64,000 nucleotides of DNA from Macrostomum hystrix. Taxonomy: Eukaryota > Platyhelminthes > Macrostomidae. Each line of letters begins with the position of its first letter. Within the stretch, counting starts at the first letter, position 1. A model generated the notes under the pieces. It was not told the origin of the DNA. It made no database searches and was given only the letters and a program-made list of their open reading frames with translations. Positions 55,416 through 64,000 of the stretch are shown here, piece after piece. The DNA is taken from positions 5,509,501 through 5,573,500 of the forward strand of contig CATNEN010000005.1 in the NCBI GenBank assembly GCA_950097015.1, read 5' to 3'. The translations under genes were made by a program, and so were the position numbers.

Positions 55416-57661
55416 TTCTTAGGGCGGGCGACAGAGTCGACTTAAATGACCGCTTAGCTACACGCGAAATTTCGCGGAGAGAGAGAGAGATGAAGGGAGG
55501 TTCAGCGGATGCAGGGAGTGGTCCTATCGGCCTCAGGCTGGCCAGTCCCACTCGTCCCATAGGCCACAGGCGTGCCAGCCGTGCCTACCCCAAGCAGTGC
55601 TCGAAACCGGCTAAAAGTCTAGGTGAGGCGTCGGACTATCCGTAATCAGACAGGACAGGGCTAGAGAGCCTACTGTCGTCAGTAGCATGTAAGTAACTGA
55701 CTCCTAACCTTGGTAGCGGTGGTCGAATCGGCCCAGGCTCTTGTCACAGAAATGCGGAAAGGCTATTGGCAAAGCGGAAAATGATCTCAGGTAGCGCCAC
55801 CACCCAATGCGCCTACGTGCCACCGCAGGCATTTGGGAACTTGGGTCCCCGGAGTACACAGCTCCTAGTTTATCACGCAGATCTAGACAAGCCGAAAAAT
55901 AGGGCATTCTGCAACTTCCGTTTTAGACTGGGGTGAGAGCCCCAGAATGGATCGAGACACGCCTCAAAAAGGGGATTCCTGAATTCGCGCTACAGGGGTC
56001 TAGAAAGGTGATACTAAGAACTCGAATGAGAATCCATAGCCGGAATCCTACTCATGAAACATCGGGCACATTCTTTACATTAGACTGCAGCCTACACATT
56101 AAGTAACTAACAAATCCGAATCTGTGTGAGATGAGGAAAGCAGAGGCTGGAGAGATTAAGCAGAACACTGGCTGAGTGATTACGCAAGCGAAAAATTCTT
56201 AGATCATCACTCTCGCTCCCGTAGCCGCTGTCGCGAGAGGGGGATAGGGGAAAACTTCATTGACAAGGGAGTTCGACACGTACACCGTTGAACCCTCCCA
56301 AGAGGAAAAAGGAAAACCGGCTAAGAATTCTCCCAACCCTCAGGAAAGAGATGCACATGCTTACACTCCGCATTTTGCTCGCGAACCCCTAGCTCCTTAT
56401 TACTCTTATGCGCGCTTACAGTTGTCTTCCTGCCGCCGCCTTCAGCTCGGTATCACCAGGGCCCACCCCTAGGCGATTAGCCACTCATGATCGAGGGCTG
56501 TCTAGCGATAAAATAAAGGTGAAAGAGAGGCATAGTAAAAGGATTAAGTTGTTTTTAAACGTAGCCCAATAAGTTAATAGTGCTGTGAATCAATAGTTTA
56601 TTAGGCTGAAACAATTCCCTAGATCCCCTCCCACTAAATGCCGCCTGACTAAGAGTAAACTGTCCCTTGAGAGTGACAATAATAAGCCGCTGCGCGGATT
56701 ACTTATCTGGATCTCGCTTGGCCGCGTGCTGCAGTCCCGTTGTTCTCGGGGAGAAAGGATGGGGCAAAAACAGCAAGGCAGAGAAGGGAAGACTTCTGCG
56801 AGTTGGCAGGGGCCAACACACTGGGAGCTCAGTGGCTCAATTCAACGCTCACCTAAAAAGGTGGTTTGCGCTTAGGGGGATGGAGACAGGCAATGGGCCT
56901 GTGCTAGCTACGCGGAGCTCAAGGCTCAAGGGTCTAAGCCCTACGTGGGTCCGGAAAAGTGCTCTGGGTCCGGTGGGAGTCCGGCCCGGCAATGAGATAG
57001 GTCGAGGTCCGGGAAAAGGTTGTCCTAGGGGCAGCGCAGCGCGCTTTCTTAAATAGTCCTGCAGCACGCCAACCCCGACATCCATCAAAACAACCCACAT
57101 TCGCGCCAGCCTGTCAACGGGGAATCGAAGCGGCGATGGCCGCCCCGATTACCCAATGAACCGACGGCGGGAAACGACAGATGTTCTGCTCGAACAGCCG
57201 TCGGCAGTCGGCCAATGATTGTTACTCCGCCGGGACAATGGGAAGCGCAGGCGCCGACCTGCCTACAGTGACATTTACATGTATCTAAAGGAGGGAGGTT
57301 ATAAAGTCGAGCTGGGCTCGAATACTGTAAAGAAGTGGGGACATGAAGAATTAATGATCACTCATAATGCCCGAGTGATTCCGGATATCTGATCGCGGTT
57401 TGGAGGAGAATTATGACCTAAACTACTCATACAATAAAAGCTATGGCCGCGATCAGCCATTCCTACAGGGGTCTAGACAGATCCAGGGAAAAGGGATTCG
57501 ACGGCTACTTAATTCACCGCCGCCCCAAACCCGGCCCTAAGATTAATGACCTTGTTTGCGGCCAGCTGCTATGTGGGTCGCAATTATTAGACACTTAAAA
57601 ATGTGAAAAATTATGCTGGCTCACATTCCCACTCGATTCCCGCAGCACACTCCACATCAGC
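55416..57661 (+). mobile_element. Long terminal repeat, copy 2
   Basis: Matches copy 1 (41555-43828) over its whole length with scattered indels, ending at ACTCCACATCA. The 40 bp on its left also resemble the pol-end sequence next to copy 1 (LHS-stop, then a purine tract), so this too looks like a right-hand LTR without its interior. Frames within it are not conserved. Confidence 0.75.
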
Positions 57662-57914
57662 ACAAAAAATTTCTGTGGTCGATACCCTAACTGCCATGTT
57701 ATGTTGCTACACTGTTGCTATTGTTGTTTTGTGTTGACCTCGAAAGGACCTCCAAAAATGGAGTCTTAAAGTCGTTGGGGATAGAAAAACATTGGAGTCT
57801 GGTAATTCTTTTTAATTTTGTATATACAGATTACAACATTTCAGTCTCAGCGAAAAACAACTGCGTTGGCACTTTGTATACTTTATTAACAATTAACTTC
57901 CATTTGAAATAGTT

Positions 57915-58541
57915 GGGTCTTTTGCAAGCCGATGACCGCCCTGGTGAAAGATGGGAGTGTGGAAAACGACGGTAGAGTCGGAAGTCGATCGCGCTGCTGC
58001 CGCGAGTTGTCGCGGAGAGGGATGAGACGAAGGGAGGGATGAAGGGGGAGTTGAAGGGAGAGATGAGGCGGCACAAAGGATGCAGGGAGTGGTCCTATTG
58101 GCCTCAGGCTGGCCAGTCCCACTCGTCCCATAGGCCACAGGCATGACTGCCGTGCCTACCCCTAGCAATGCTCGAAACCGGCTAAAAGTCTAAAGTGAGG
58201 TGTCGGACTATCCGTAATCAGACAGGACAGGGCTAGAGAGCCTACTGTCGTCAGTAGCATGTAAGTAACTGACTCCTAACCTTGGTAGCGGTGGTCGAAT
58301 CGGCCCAGGCTCTTGTCACAGAAATGCGGAAAGGCTATTGGCAAAGCGGAAAATGATCTCGGGTAGCGCCACCACCCAATGCGCCTACGTTGCCACCGCA
58401 GACATTTGGGAACTTGGGTCCCCGGAGTACACAGCTCCCAGTTCATCACCCAGATCTAGACAAGCCGAAAAATAGGGCATTCTGCAACTTCCGTTTTAGA
58501 CTGGGGTGAGAGCCCCAGAATGGATCGAGACACGCCTCAAA
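57915..58541 (+). mobile_element. Long terminal repeat, copy 3, truncated and fused to BEL pol
   Basis: Preceded by the shared TCTTTTGCAAGCC word and the purine tract GAAAGATGGGAG, it starts TGTGGAAAACG and follows copies 1 and 2 to GACACGCCTCAAAA. There the other copies continue with GGGGATTCCTGAATTCGCGC but this one passes straight into the BEL pol reading frame. It is an internal deletion or recombination joint between LTR and pol. Confidence 0.75.
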
Positions 58542-60692
58542 ACGGTTCCGCGCATCGAGCTATGGGCCGCACTCCTGGCCAATCGGACTACGGCGCTCCT
58601 TCACGAAATGCTAGTCCCGCATCTGAACATCGTCGGTGTTACTCACTATATCGACTCTCAGATCGTCCTTCACTGGATCCAGAACGGTAAGAACCTTCGG
58701 CCATATGAAGAACGTCGAGTACAAGAGATTCGGAATTCGAACCTTACAACAGACCGTCGCTACGTCCACACTAAGGACAATCCTGCTGACTACTGCACTA
58801 AGCCGCTAGGTCTCTCTCAGCTCATCGGCTCAGACTTCTACAGAGGTCCTGCCTTCCTACAACAGCCCTACGAGAACTGGCCTTCCTGGAACCCGGCTCC
58901 ACAAGGCAACCAATCGGACAGTAGTACTCAATCAGAGAGCAAAGTCTGCAAGGCAACATCCTTGAACACCACGGCGACAGCTATTGGAGCAGGTGCTCCA
59001 TGGGTCATGGATCTCTACCGTTTCTCACGACTCCATTCCCTCCTTGGCCCGACGTCTTATGTCCTCCGGTTCGCGAAGCACAGCAGCAGCAAAGGCATTC
59101 CCGACGCTATCGAGCGAGAAATGGCTCTAATGCTATGGATCCAGCACGTTCAAGAAATTCACTTTGCTGATGTGTTTGCCGCACTAGCTAACGGAAAGCA
59201 CAAGTCGTGTAAGCTCATCCACCAGTTGGATCTATTCAGAGATGAAAGTGGATATCTACGGCTAGGTTCCCGGCTCACGAACGCCACGATTAGTGCAGAC
59301 TCAACTCATCCTCTGCTATTGCCGGCTGATCATCGCCTCACTAGTCTCATTATAATGTATATCCATCGTCAAGAAGAGCATGCATCAGCGGGTACTGTAC
59401 TTAGCCGTTTCCGTGAACGATTCTGGGTCGCCCGTGGACTTTTAACTGTCCGCAACGTTGTCCGAGGATGTTGGGAATGCCGTCTCTCTAAGGCAACAAC
59501 ACTTCCACGTCCATCACATGGCCAGCTTCCACCCGAACGCCTCGACTCGTCCCAACCTGCCTTTAATTCGATTCTCGTCGACCAGCTAGGACCGATCTAC
59601 ACATTCGATCCCAGAACACAGCTTACTCGAAAACGTTGGGCCCTACTCCTCTGCTGTGCGACCAGTCGAGCAGTTCATATCGAGCTCCTGCACGATTATT
59701 CAGCAGACGCCGTACTACATGCATTTGAACGCTTCTGGGCACGCCGAGGTCTAACTGAGGGCACCATTTTCCTTGATCAAGCCACTGCGTTCCAAGCCAC
59801 TGCAAAAGTCGTTGACACTCTTCTCTCTCCAGCCTTCCAGAGTAAGTTATACAGCGACCTCCAACCGTTCGCTGCAGTCAAAAAGCTCCACTTCAGGTTT
59901 GCCCCGGCTCGGTCACCGTGGCATCAAGGAGCCGTAGAACGTCTGGTGGCTATGGTCAAATCAAGTCTTCGCCCAGTTCTTTGGCACCGTCGCATCACCG
60001 ATGAGGAACTCACTACACTTCTCTGCAAGATAGAGGCGGTCATCAACAGTCGCCCATTGACGTCATTGAGCAGCGACCCGAAGGACCCACGTCCGATCAC
60101 GCCCGCGTGCCTTATCGCACCATCGTCTCGGCTTGATGTGCCTAGTGCGCCCGAAGGCAACATCTTGCCAACAGGTTCTACGACTGCAGACAGACTCCGA
60201 GCGGCTTACCGTCACCGGGAACAGATCGTCGACTCCTTTTGGCATCGCTGGCGACGCGAGTACATACAACATCTTCAAAACGTTCATCTGAGCAATCGTA
60301 CTCACTTTCCCGACCGCAGGGTTGAACCTCGAGTCGGTCAGTTCTACCTTCTCGCTGAGAACACACCACGTGGGTCATGGAAGACCTGTCGGGTCGTTAC
60401 CACACACCCAGACGCCAATGGTATCATACGCTATGTCACCGTGCGCACAAGCAGTGGTAACGAGTCCTGCCGAGCAGTAGCTCATCTCGTTCCTCTCGAG
60501 GTAGATCTCGACATCAACGGCGCCTCACCGAACGTGACAGCAGACACAGACTTCGATGCTACAGCACCGTTGGAAGCTCAAGACGCTGGGCCGACTCCGG
60601 ACTTAAGCATGCATCCAAGAACACCAGAAATGTCCACCCGGGCCAAGCGTGCGCAACGCCGGAACATTATACGCAGCGCCTTGCTGGACTGA
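58506..60692 (+). CDS. BEL/Pao retrotransposon pol, 3' half (RNase H, integrase)
   Basis: An open frame of 728 codons without damage. It opens at a GTG inside the LTR-derived part, so the authentic N-terminus (gag, protease, reverse transcriptase) is missing. From codon 12: TVPRIELWAALLANR and the RNase H block THYIDSQIVLHWIQNG (D50), then TKDNPADYCTK. Zinc-binding H287, H292, C322 and C325 (HRQEEH...GCWEC) are followed by the integrase core with D359 (ILVDQLGPIY), D424 (FLDQATAFQ, where most elements have SDNGTNF) and E478 (WHQGAVERLVAMVK). The C-terminal part (YIQHLQNVHL, VGQFYLLAENTPRGSW) matches the DUF5641 region of BEL elements. It integrates element cDNA in intact relatives; this copy cannot be autonomous. 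Confidence 0.9.
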   Translation: MRAPEWIETRLKTVPRIELWAALLANRTTALLHEMLVPHLNIVGVTHYIDSQIVLHWIQNGKNLRPYEERRVQEIRNSNLTTDRRYVHTKDNPADYCTKPLGLSQLIGSDFYRGPAFLQQPYENWPSWNPAPQGNQSDSSTQSESKVCKATSLNTTATAIGAGAPWVMDLYRFSRLHSLLGPTSYVLRFAKHSSSKGIPDAIEREMALMLWIQHVQEIHFADVFAALANGKHKSCKLIHQLDLFRDESGYLRLGSRLTNATISADSTHPLLLPADHRLTSLIIMYIHRQEEHASAGTVLSRFRERFWVARGLLTVRNVVRGCWECRLSKATTLPRPSHGQLPPERLDSSQPAFNSILVDQLGPIYTFDPRTQLTRKRWALLLCCATSRAVHIELLHDYSADAVLHAFERFWARRGLTEGTIFLDQATAFQATAKVVDTLLSPAFQSKLYSDLQPFAAVKKLHFRFAPARSPWHQGAVERLVAMVKSSLRPVLWHRRITDEELTTLLCKIEAVINSRPLTSLSSDPKDPRPITPACLIAPSSRLDVPSAPEGNILPTGSTTADRLRAAYRHREQIVDSFWHRWRREYIQHLQNVHLSNRTHFPDRRVEPRVGQFYLLAENTPRGSWKTCRVVTTHPDANGIIRYVTVRTSSGNESCRAVAHLVPLEVDLDINGASPNVTADTDFDATAPLEAQDAGPTPDLSMHPRTPEMSTRAKRAQRRNIIRSALLD

Positions 60693-61440
60693 CTGACAGA
60701 GACTCAATTGACTAATGTGACTAAAGGACGTTCATGCATGCTTCTTTATCAGTTTACACTATTACCTATTTGCGTTATCAACCTACTACCCACCCTAATA
60801 CCCATTTGCGATCCCAATTCACACCTTCAACTTGCGTTTTTTTAGCTTGCACTTCCGGCGCCCCAGCTTGTCGGGTTCAGACTGAACCTCCATAAAACCG
60901 CCCTTATCGTTAGCCTAGCTTTCCTTCCCCAGTTGATGCGCACGCTTCTAAAAATAGCAACACCATTCTAGAATATTCTAGAATGCCTTGTTTAGCCCAG
61001 TACAGTAATGTCTAGGTTCAAAACCCCTAAATTATATTCAAGAGACAAATGCGCTATGCACTCACGATCCGTTCAATCGATTAATAATCTACAAATAAAC
61101 TCTGTTAATAACAATCAACTACAGCTTTCTACTTCAACTAACCTAACTTTGAAATTATTGTCACAAACGACATTTACTGTTGGCATTTATATGTAGGTTT
61201 AATAAAAAGTTAATAATATAAATGTTATAATTTAATTTTGCTTAAGTAGACTAAATTAAGGTTGCATTCTTTGCTATGCTATTTTTTAGTTTAAGCTATA
61301 GTTTCTAGGTTTTTCAAGATCCGTCCTATTTTTTTAAGTTGAGTAAAATTGTATTACTTTTATTGTATTCTGTTTAGTTCAGTTCTATATTTTATAACAT
61401 TATTTCAGCTATCTGACTTTCAGGAACACTTTAATTTTGA
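60693..61440. other. 3' flank of BEL pol, gene-free
   Basis: Contains a perfect heat-shock-element-like palindrome (60965-60984). The 3' LTR expected after pol is not recognisable as any of the LTR copies seen elsewhere in the window. Confidence 0.5.
60965..60984. promoter_or_regulatory. Heat-shock-element-like palindrome
   Basis: ATTCTAGAATATTCTAGAAT contains four alternating TTC/GAA pentamers in perfect phase, the consensus for HSF trimers. It lies 270 bp after the BEL pol stop, about where a 3' LTR promoter would be. Binding is not shown. Confidence 0.5.
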
Positions 61441-61441
61441 A

Positions 61442-63157
61442 ATGTCTTCTCGGCGTTGGGAATCACGCCAGTTGAACCAGTTCCTCTTAATCCAAAATGA
61501 AGATTCATCCCAAAGTGTTTATTCTGATGAGGCTTCTAATAATTCAATAACAAACTGGTCCAATAATATAAACCACAATCATCAAATTCAAGGTTCAAAC
61601 TCTATGCTGCAATCTGTATCAGGCCAAAATCCAGAGAAGCTTGAAACTGTTGACTGTGCTGATGAGCTTAGCAATAATTCTACTAAATCTAGTATTGCTT
61701 CTTGTTATGATGAATCTCTTTCAAGCAGCTCAAACTTTTCTTTTGAGCAATTGAATGAAGACTTGGCAATTCAAAAAGAACTTCAAGATTGGGCTACATC
61801 ATGTAACATTAAGTTGGAGGATTTGACTTCACTATTGAAGATTAAAAAAAACGTATTCCAAATTTGCCTGCTACTGGAAAAACATTACTTAAGTCTTCTT
61901 CAGAAGATAATTATCATTACAATTTTGTTGACATTCATCCAGGCAAATATTGTCATTTTGGAATTACCAATGGAATCAAGTTCATTTTCTCAACTATCAA
62001 AGGACAATCCAACTTTCAACTTACTCAAGAATTTACTCTGTCATTGAGCATTGATGGAGTACCTCTTTTTCAAAGTTCTGTTTCTGGACTATGGACTATT
62101 CTAGGTGCTATTAATGAAGTGCCAAACTCTGTCTTCATTATTGGACTTTATTATGGAAGCAACAAGCCTGACTCTTCAAATGAATTTTCGCAACAGCTTT
62201 GCCAAGAACTACTTCTTATTAGCAATGAGCCCCTCTGCGTTGATGGTTATAAGCTAAGCATAGCTTTGAAATGGATTATTTGTGATATGCCAGCTAAAAA
62301 AATTGGTAAAAATACAACTGGTGTAACTGGCTATTTTTCATGTGATCGCTGCAGCACTCGAGGGCAGTACAGTGAAGTATCTAAAAGCATTGTTTTTCCA
62401 GAAACAAATGCTTTAAGGCGAACTGATCAATCATTCCGTTCTCGAGATCAAGAAGAGCATCATCGAACAGGGCTTCCAAGCTCTGAATTTGAGTCTTTGC
62501 CAATCAACATGAATGATTCATTTAAAATGGATTCATGCATGTGCTTTACAAAGGTGTCTTATTAAAAGTCTTGTTGCTTCTTCACACTGGTCCATTCCAC
62601 CTGACTAATGCTTGTGAGACCGAATTAAGCTGTATTTTGAACCAAATTGGAAGGTATGTTCCTTCAGATTTTCAAAGAAAACCCAAGGCATTTAAGCATA
62701 TTCGGCTCTGGAAGGCAACAGAACTCAGATTTTTTACTATATATCTGATTCCACTTGTGTTGCCTCGCTTTATGCCTACAGTTTGATGGATTTGTTTTTG
62801 TGTTTGCATTTAATTGCAGTGCTGCTAAACAGTAAAAATGTTATCCATAACCAGGAATGCATCTTAGATAGGATATTATGTGACTTCTACTCTTGTGTCA
62901 ATGACCTTTTTGGATTCAGCTTCTTCAGTCCTGTTGTGCATGGTCTTCAGCACCTTGTAGAGGACTATAAAGCGCATGGGCCCATTGAACAGTTCTCTTC
63001 ATTCATCTTTGAAAATTTCAATCGCTATATCAAGAAAGCGGTTCGATCACCTCATTTGCCCTTGGAGCAAATCAGTGTAGTCTTCGTCTTGTGGTCGAAA
63101 ATATGCTCAACTGAGCGCTGCCCCGCGGGCGACAATATATATTTAATGGATCGATAA
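61442..63157 (+). pseudogene. TNP2-like transposase relic, copy B (most complete)
   Basis: Starts MSSRRWESRQLNQFLLIQNE after a splice-like TTTCAG, with an acidic Ser/Asn-rich N-terminus. After a frame change near 61860 it has SIDGVPLFQSSVSGLWTILG and VFIIGLYYGSNKPD, then WIICDMPAKK and YFSCDRCSTRGQY (C-x2-C), LRRTDQSFRSRDQEEHHRTG, then (new frame at about 62530) MHVLYKGVLLKVLLLL, VPSDFQRKPKAFKHIRLWKA and (new frame at about 62780) SPVVHGLQHLVEDYKAHGPI, QFSSFIFENFNRYIK. This is the full domain order of the animal TNP2-like family, with three frame breaks. It is related to but clearly diverged from copy A. Confidence 0.8.
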
Positions 63158-63506
63158 TTGGGGTGGGGGTACGACAGGTGAGAGTTGAAAGTGCTGAGTG
63201 CGCGCACAAGACGTAAGAGGTATTGATTGGCTGGAGCAAGCTGACGCAATGCGGGGCGAAGTACAAGTACGCAAGTCTTACATCCTACCCAAAATGAAAT
63301 TAAAATAGGAGATTAACACGAGCAGGGTGGCCACAAAGACGAAATTTGAATAAGGTAAAACAGGCGCTCCCACCCCCCAACATGGAATAAAAGTGAGTAT
63401 TAAATTGTTGGTATGGAAAATGAATGACAAGTATTGTTCACGATGATGCGAAAGTAGTGATTAGAACGGCATATTGAGTACCGTTCTTTTGAGTACCGCA
63501 AAAGAG
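63158..63506. other. Gene-free spacer
   Basis: No feature recognised. GC content rises sharply after 63520 with the Gypsy pol end. Confidence 0.5.
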
Positions 63507-64000
63507 TCACAGTCGACTGATTTTACACGCGCGCGGCAGTGGGCACCTCGAGACGTTCGGCGGCGATGCACGGCCTCCCGCCATCCGTGGCTGCGCCAGG
63601 GGTGGCGCCGGTAGCAGCGCTGTAGGCGCCTCTGGTGGCGCTGCTGGCGCCGCTGCCGCTGGTGGCTCCATTGGTGGCGCTGACCCGCCTGGTGGCGGTG
63701 GCGTCGGTGGCTGGTCGATTGCGGGCAGGTGCTTGAGGTCCGCGATGTGACGCATGCAGGTCTGGCGCCCTCTGCTCAGCACCAGGGAGTCGCCCTTTAC
63801 CTCGTCGATGGTCCAGGGCTCCGGCTCGAACGGTGTCTTTGTCTTGGCCGCTGGTCTCCGCCTGCGTAGCACCGAGTCGCCAGATCTAATGTCGTGGCTT
63901 GCGGCCCTTCGGCGGTCGTCGGCGTACCGGGCCATCCGCTGCTTGGCCTCGTTGTCGCGGGCCCTGATGGACGCCAGGTTGCGCGGCTGCTGGCGTCGCT
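63507..64000 (-). CDS. Gypsy-type retrotransposon pol, C-terminal end (partial)
   Basis: The open minus-strand frame continues through the right edge of the window. It reads ARDNEAKQRMARYADDRRRA, then SHDIRSGDSVLRRRR (the post-integrase GDxVLVR block), TPFEPEPWTIDEVKGDSLVL and RHIADLKHLP, which is the usual C-terminal fold of Gypsy integrases. A Pro/Ala-rich tail (PPTPPPPGGSAPPMEP) ends in a stop at 63507. No LTR was recognised just downstream (left of 63507). Confidence 0.85.
   Translation of the reverse strand, partial: RRQQPRNLASIRARDNEAKQRMARYADDRRRAASHDIRSGDSVLRRRRPAAKTKTPFEPEPWTIDEVKGDSLVLSRGRQTCMRHIADLKHLPAIDQPPTPPPPGGSAPPMEPPAAAAPAAPPEAPTALLPAPPLAQPRMAGGRASPPNVSRCPLPRACKISRL

Noticed and set aside
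56667-57056. 129-codon ORF in LTR copy 2
   Set aside because: The equivalent region of LTR copy 1 is interrupted, so it is not under coding constraint.

Overview
This is animal nuclear DNA. The evidence is GT-AG introns, tRNA-headed SINEs, BEL and Gypsy pol pieces, R2-type and jockey/CR1-type LINE pieces, and mariner, IS630/Tc1-like, Harbinger, Crypton and TNP2-like DNA transposons. Most of the window is AT-rich and repeat-dominated. The lineage cannot be fixed by eye; a spiralian invertebrate (flatworm, mollusc, annelid or similar) fits the repeat mix and the fibrinogen-related and MGST1-like genes, but this is inference.

Layout. 0-7 kb holds four unrelated minisatellites; the last sits in an intron just after an acidic exon on the minus strand (6.5-7.0 kb). 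7-9.8 kb is gene-poor, with a hammerhead-like motif at 7.7 kb. 9.8-11.5 kb is a two-exon secreted fibrinogen-domain gene (minus strand) whose intron holds two nested repeats. 12-21.5 kb is a transposon nest: an intact Harbinger transposase, a decayed Crypton recombinase and a mariner element with terminal repeats that contains a 263-bp hairpin unit duplicated in tandem. 22.6 kb holds a second hammerhead-like motif.

23.6-33.4 kb holds most of the host genes: two MGST1-like (MAPEG) paralogues on the plus strand, and between them a glycine-rich gene resembling the ALK/LTK glycine-rich domain. They are separated by three large minisatellites (25.2-28.4 kb). 34.7-38 kb carries LINE remnants. 38.3-41 kb carries a non-autonomous IS630-like element and a second Crypton. 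41-46 kb carries a roughly 2.27-kb LTR, an unrecognised acidic/Ala-Arg-rich ORF, a SINE and a duplicated short module. 47.3-48.9 kb is an IS630-like element with terminal repeats of about 140 bp and one premature stop. 49-53 kb carries two TNP2-like transposase relics. 53.3-54.0 kb carries an intact second copy of the unrecognised ORF. 55.4-60.7 kb carries two more LTR copies, one fused to the 3' half of a BEL pol. 61.4-63.2 kb is a third TNP2-like relic, and the window ends in a Gypsy pol C-terminus on the minus strand.

Most promising for follow-up: the two-copy unrecognised ORF plus short module (43.8-46.1 and 52.8-54.0 kb); the two hammerhead-like motifs; the 8-mer CCATAGAC, which recurs in otherwise unrelated mobile elements; and the Crypton copies with short introns at nearly the same place.
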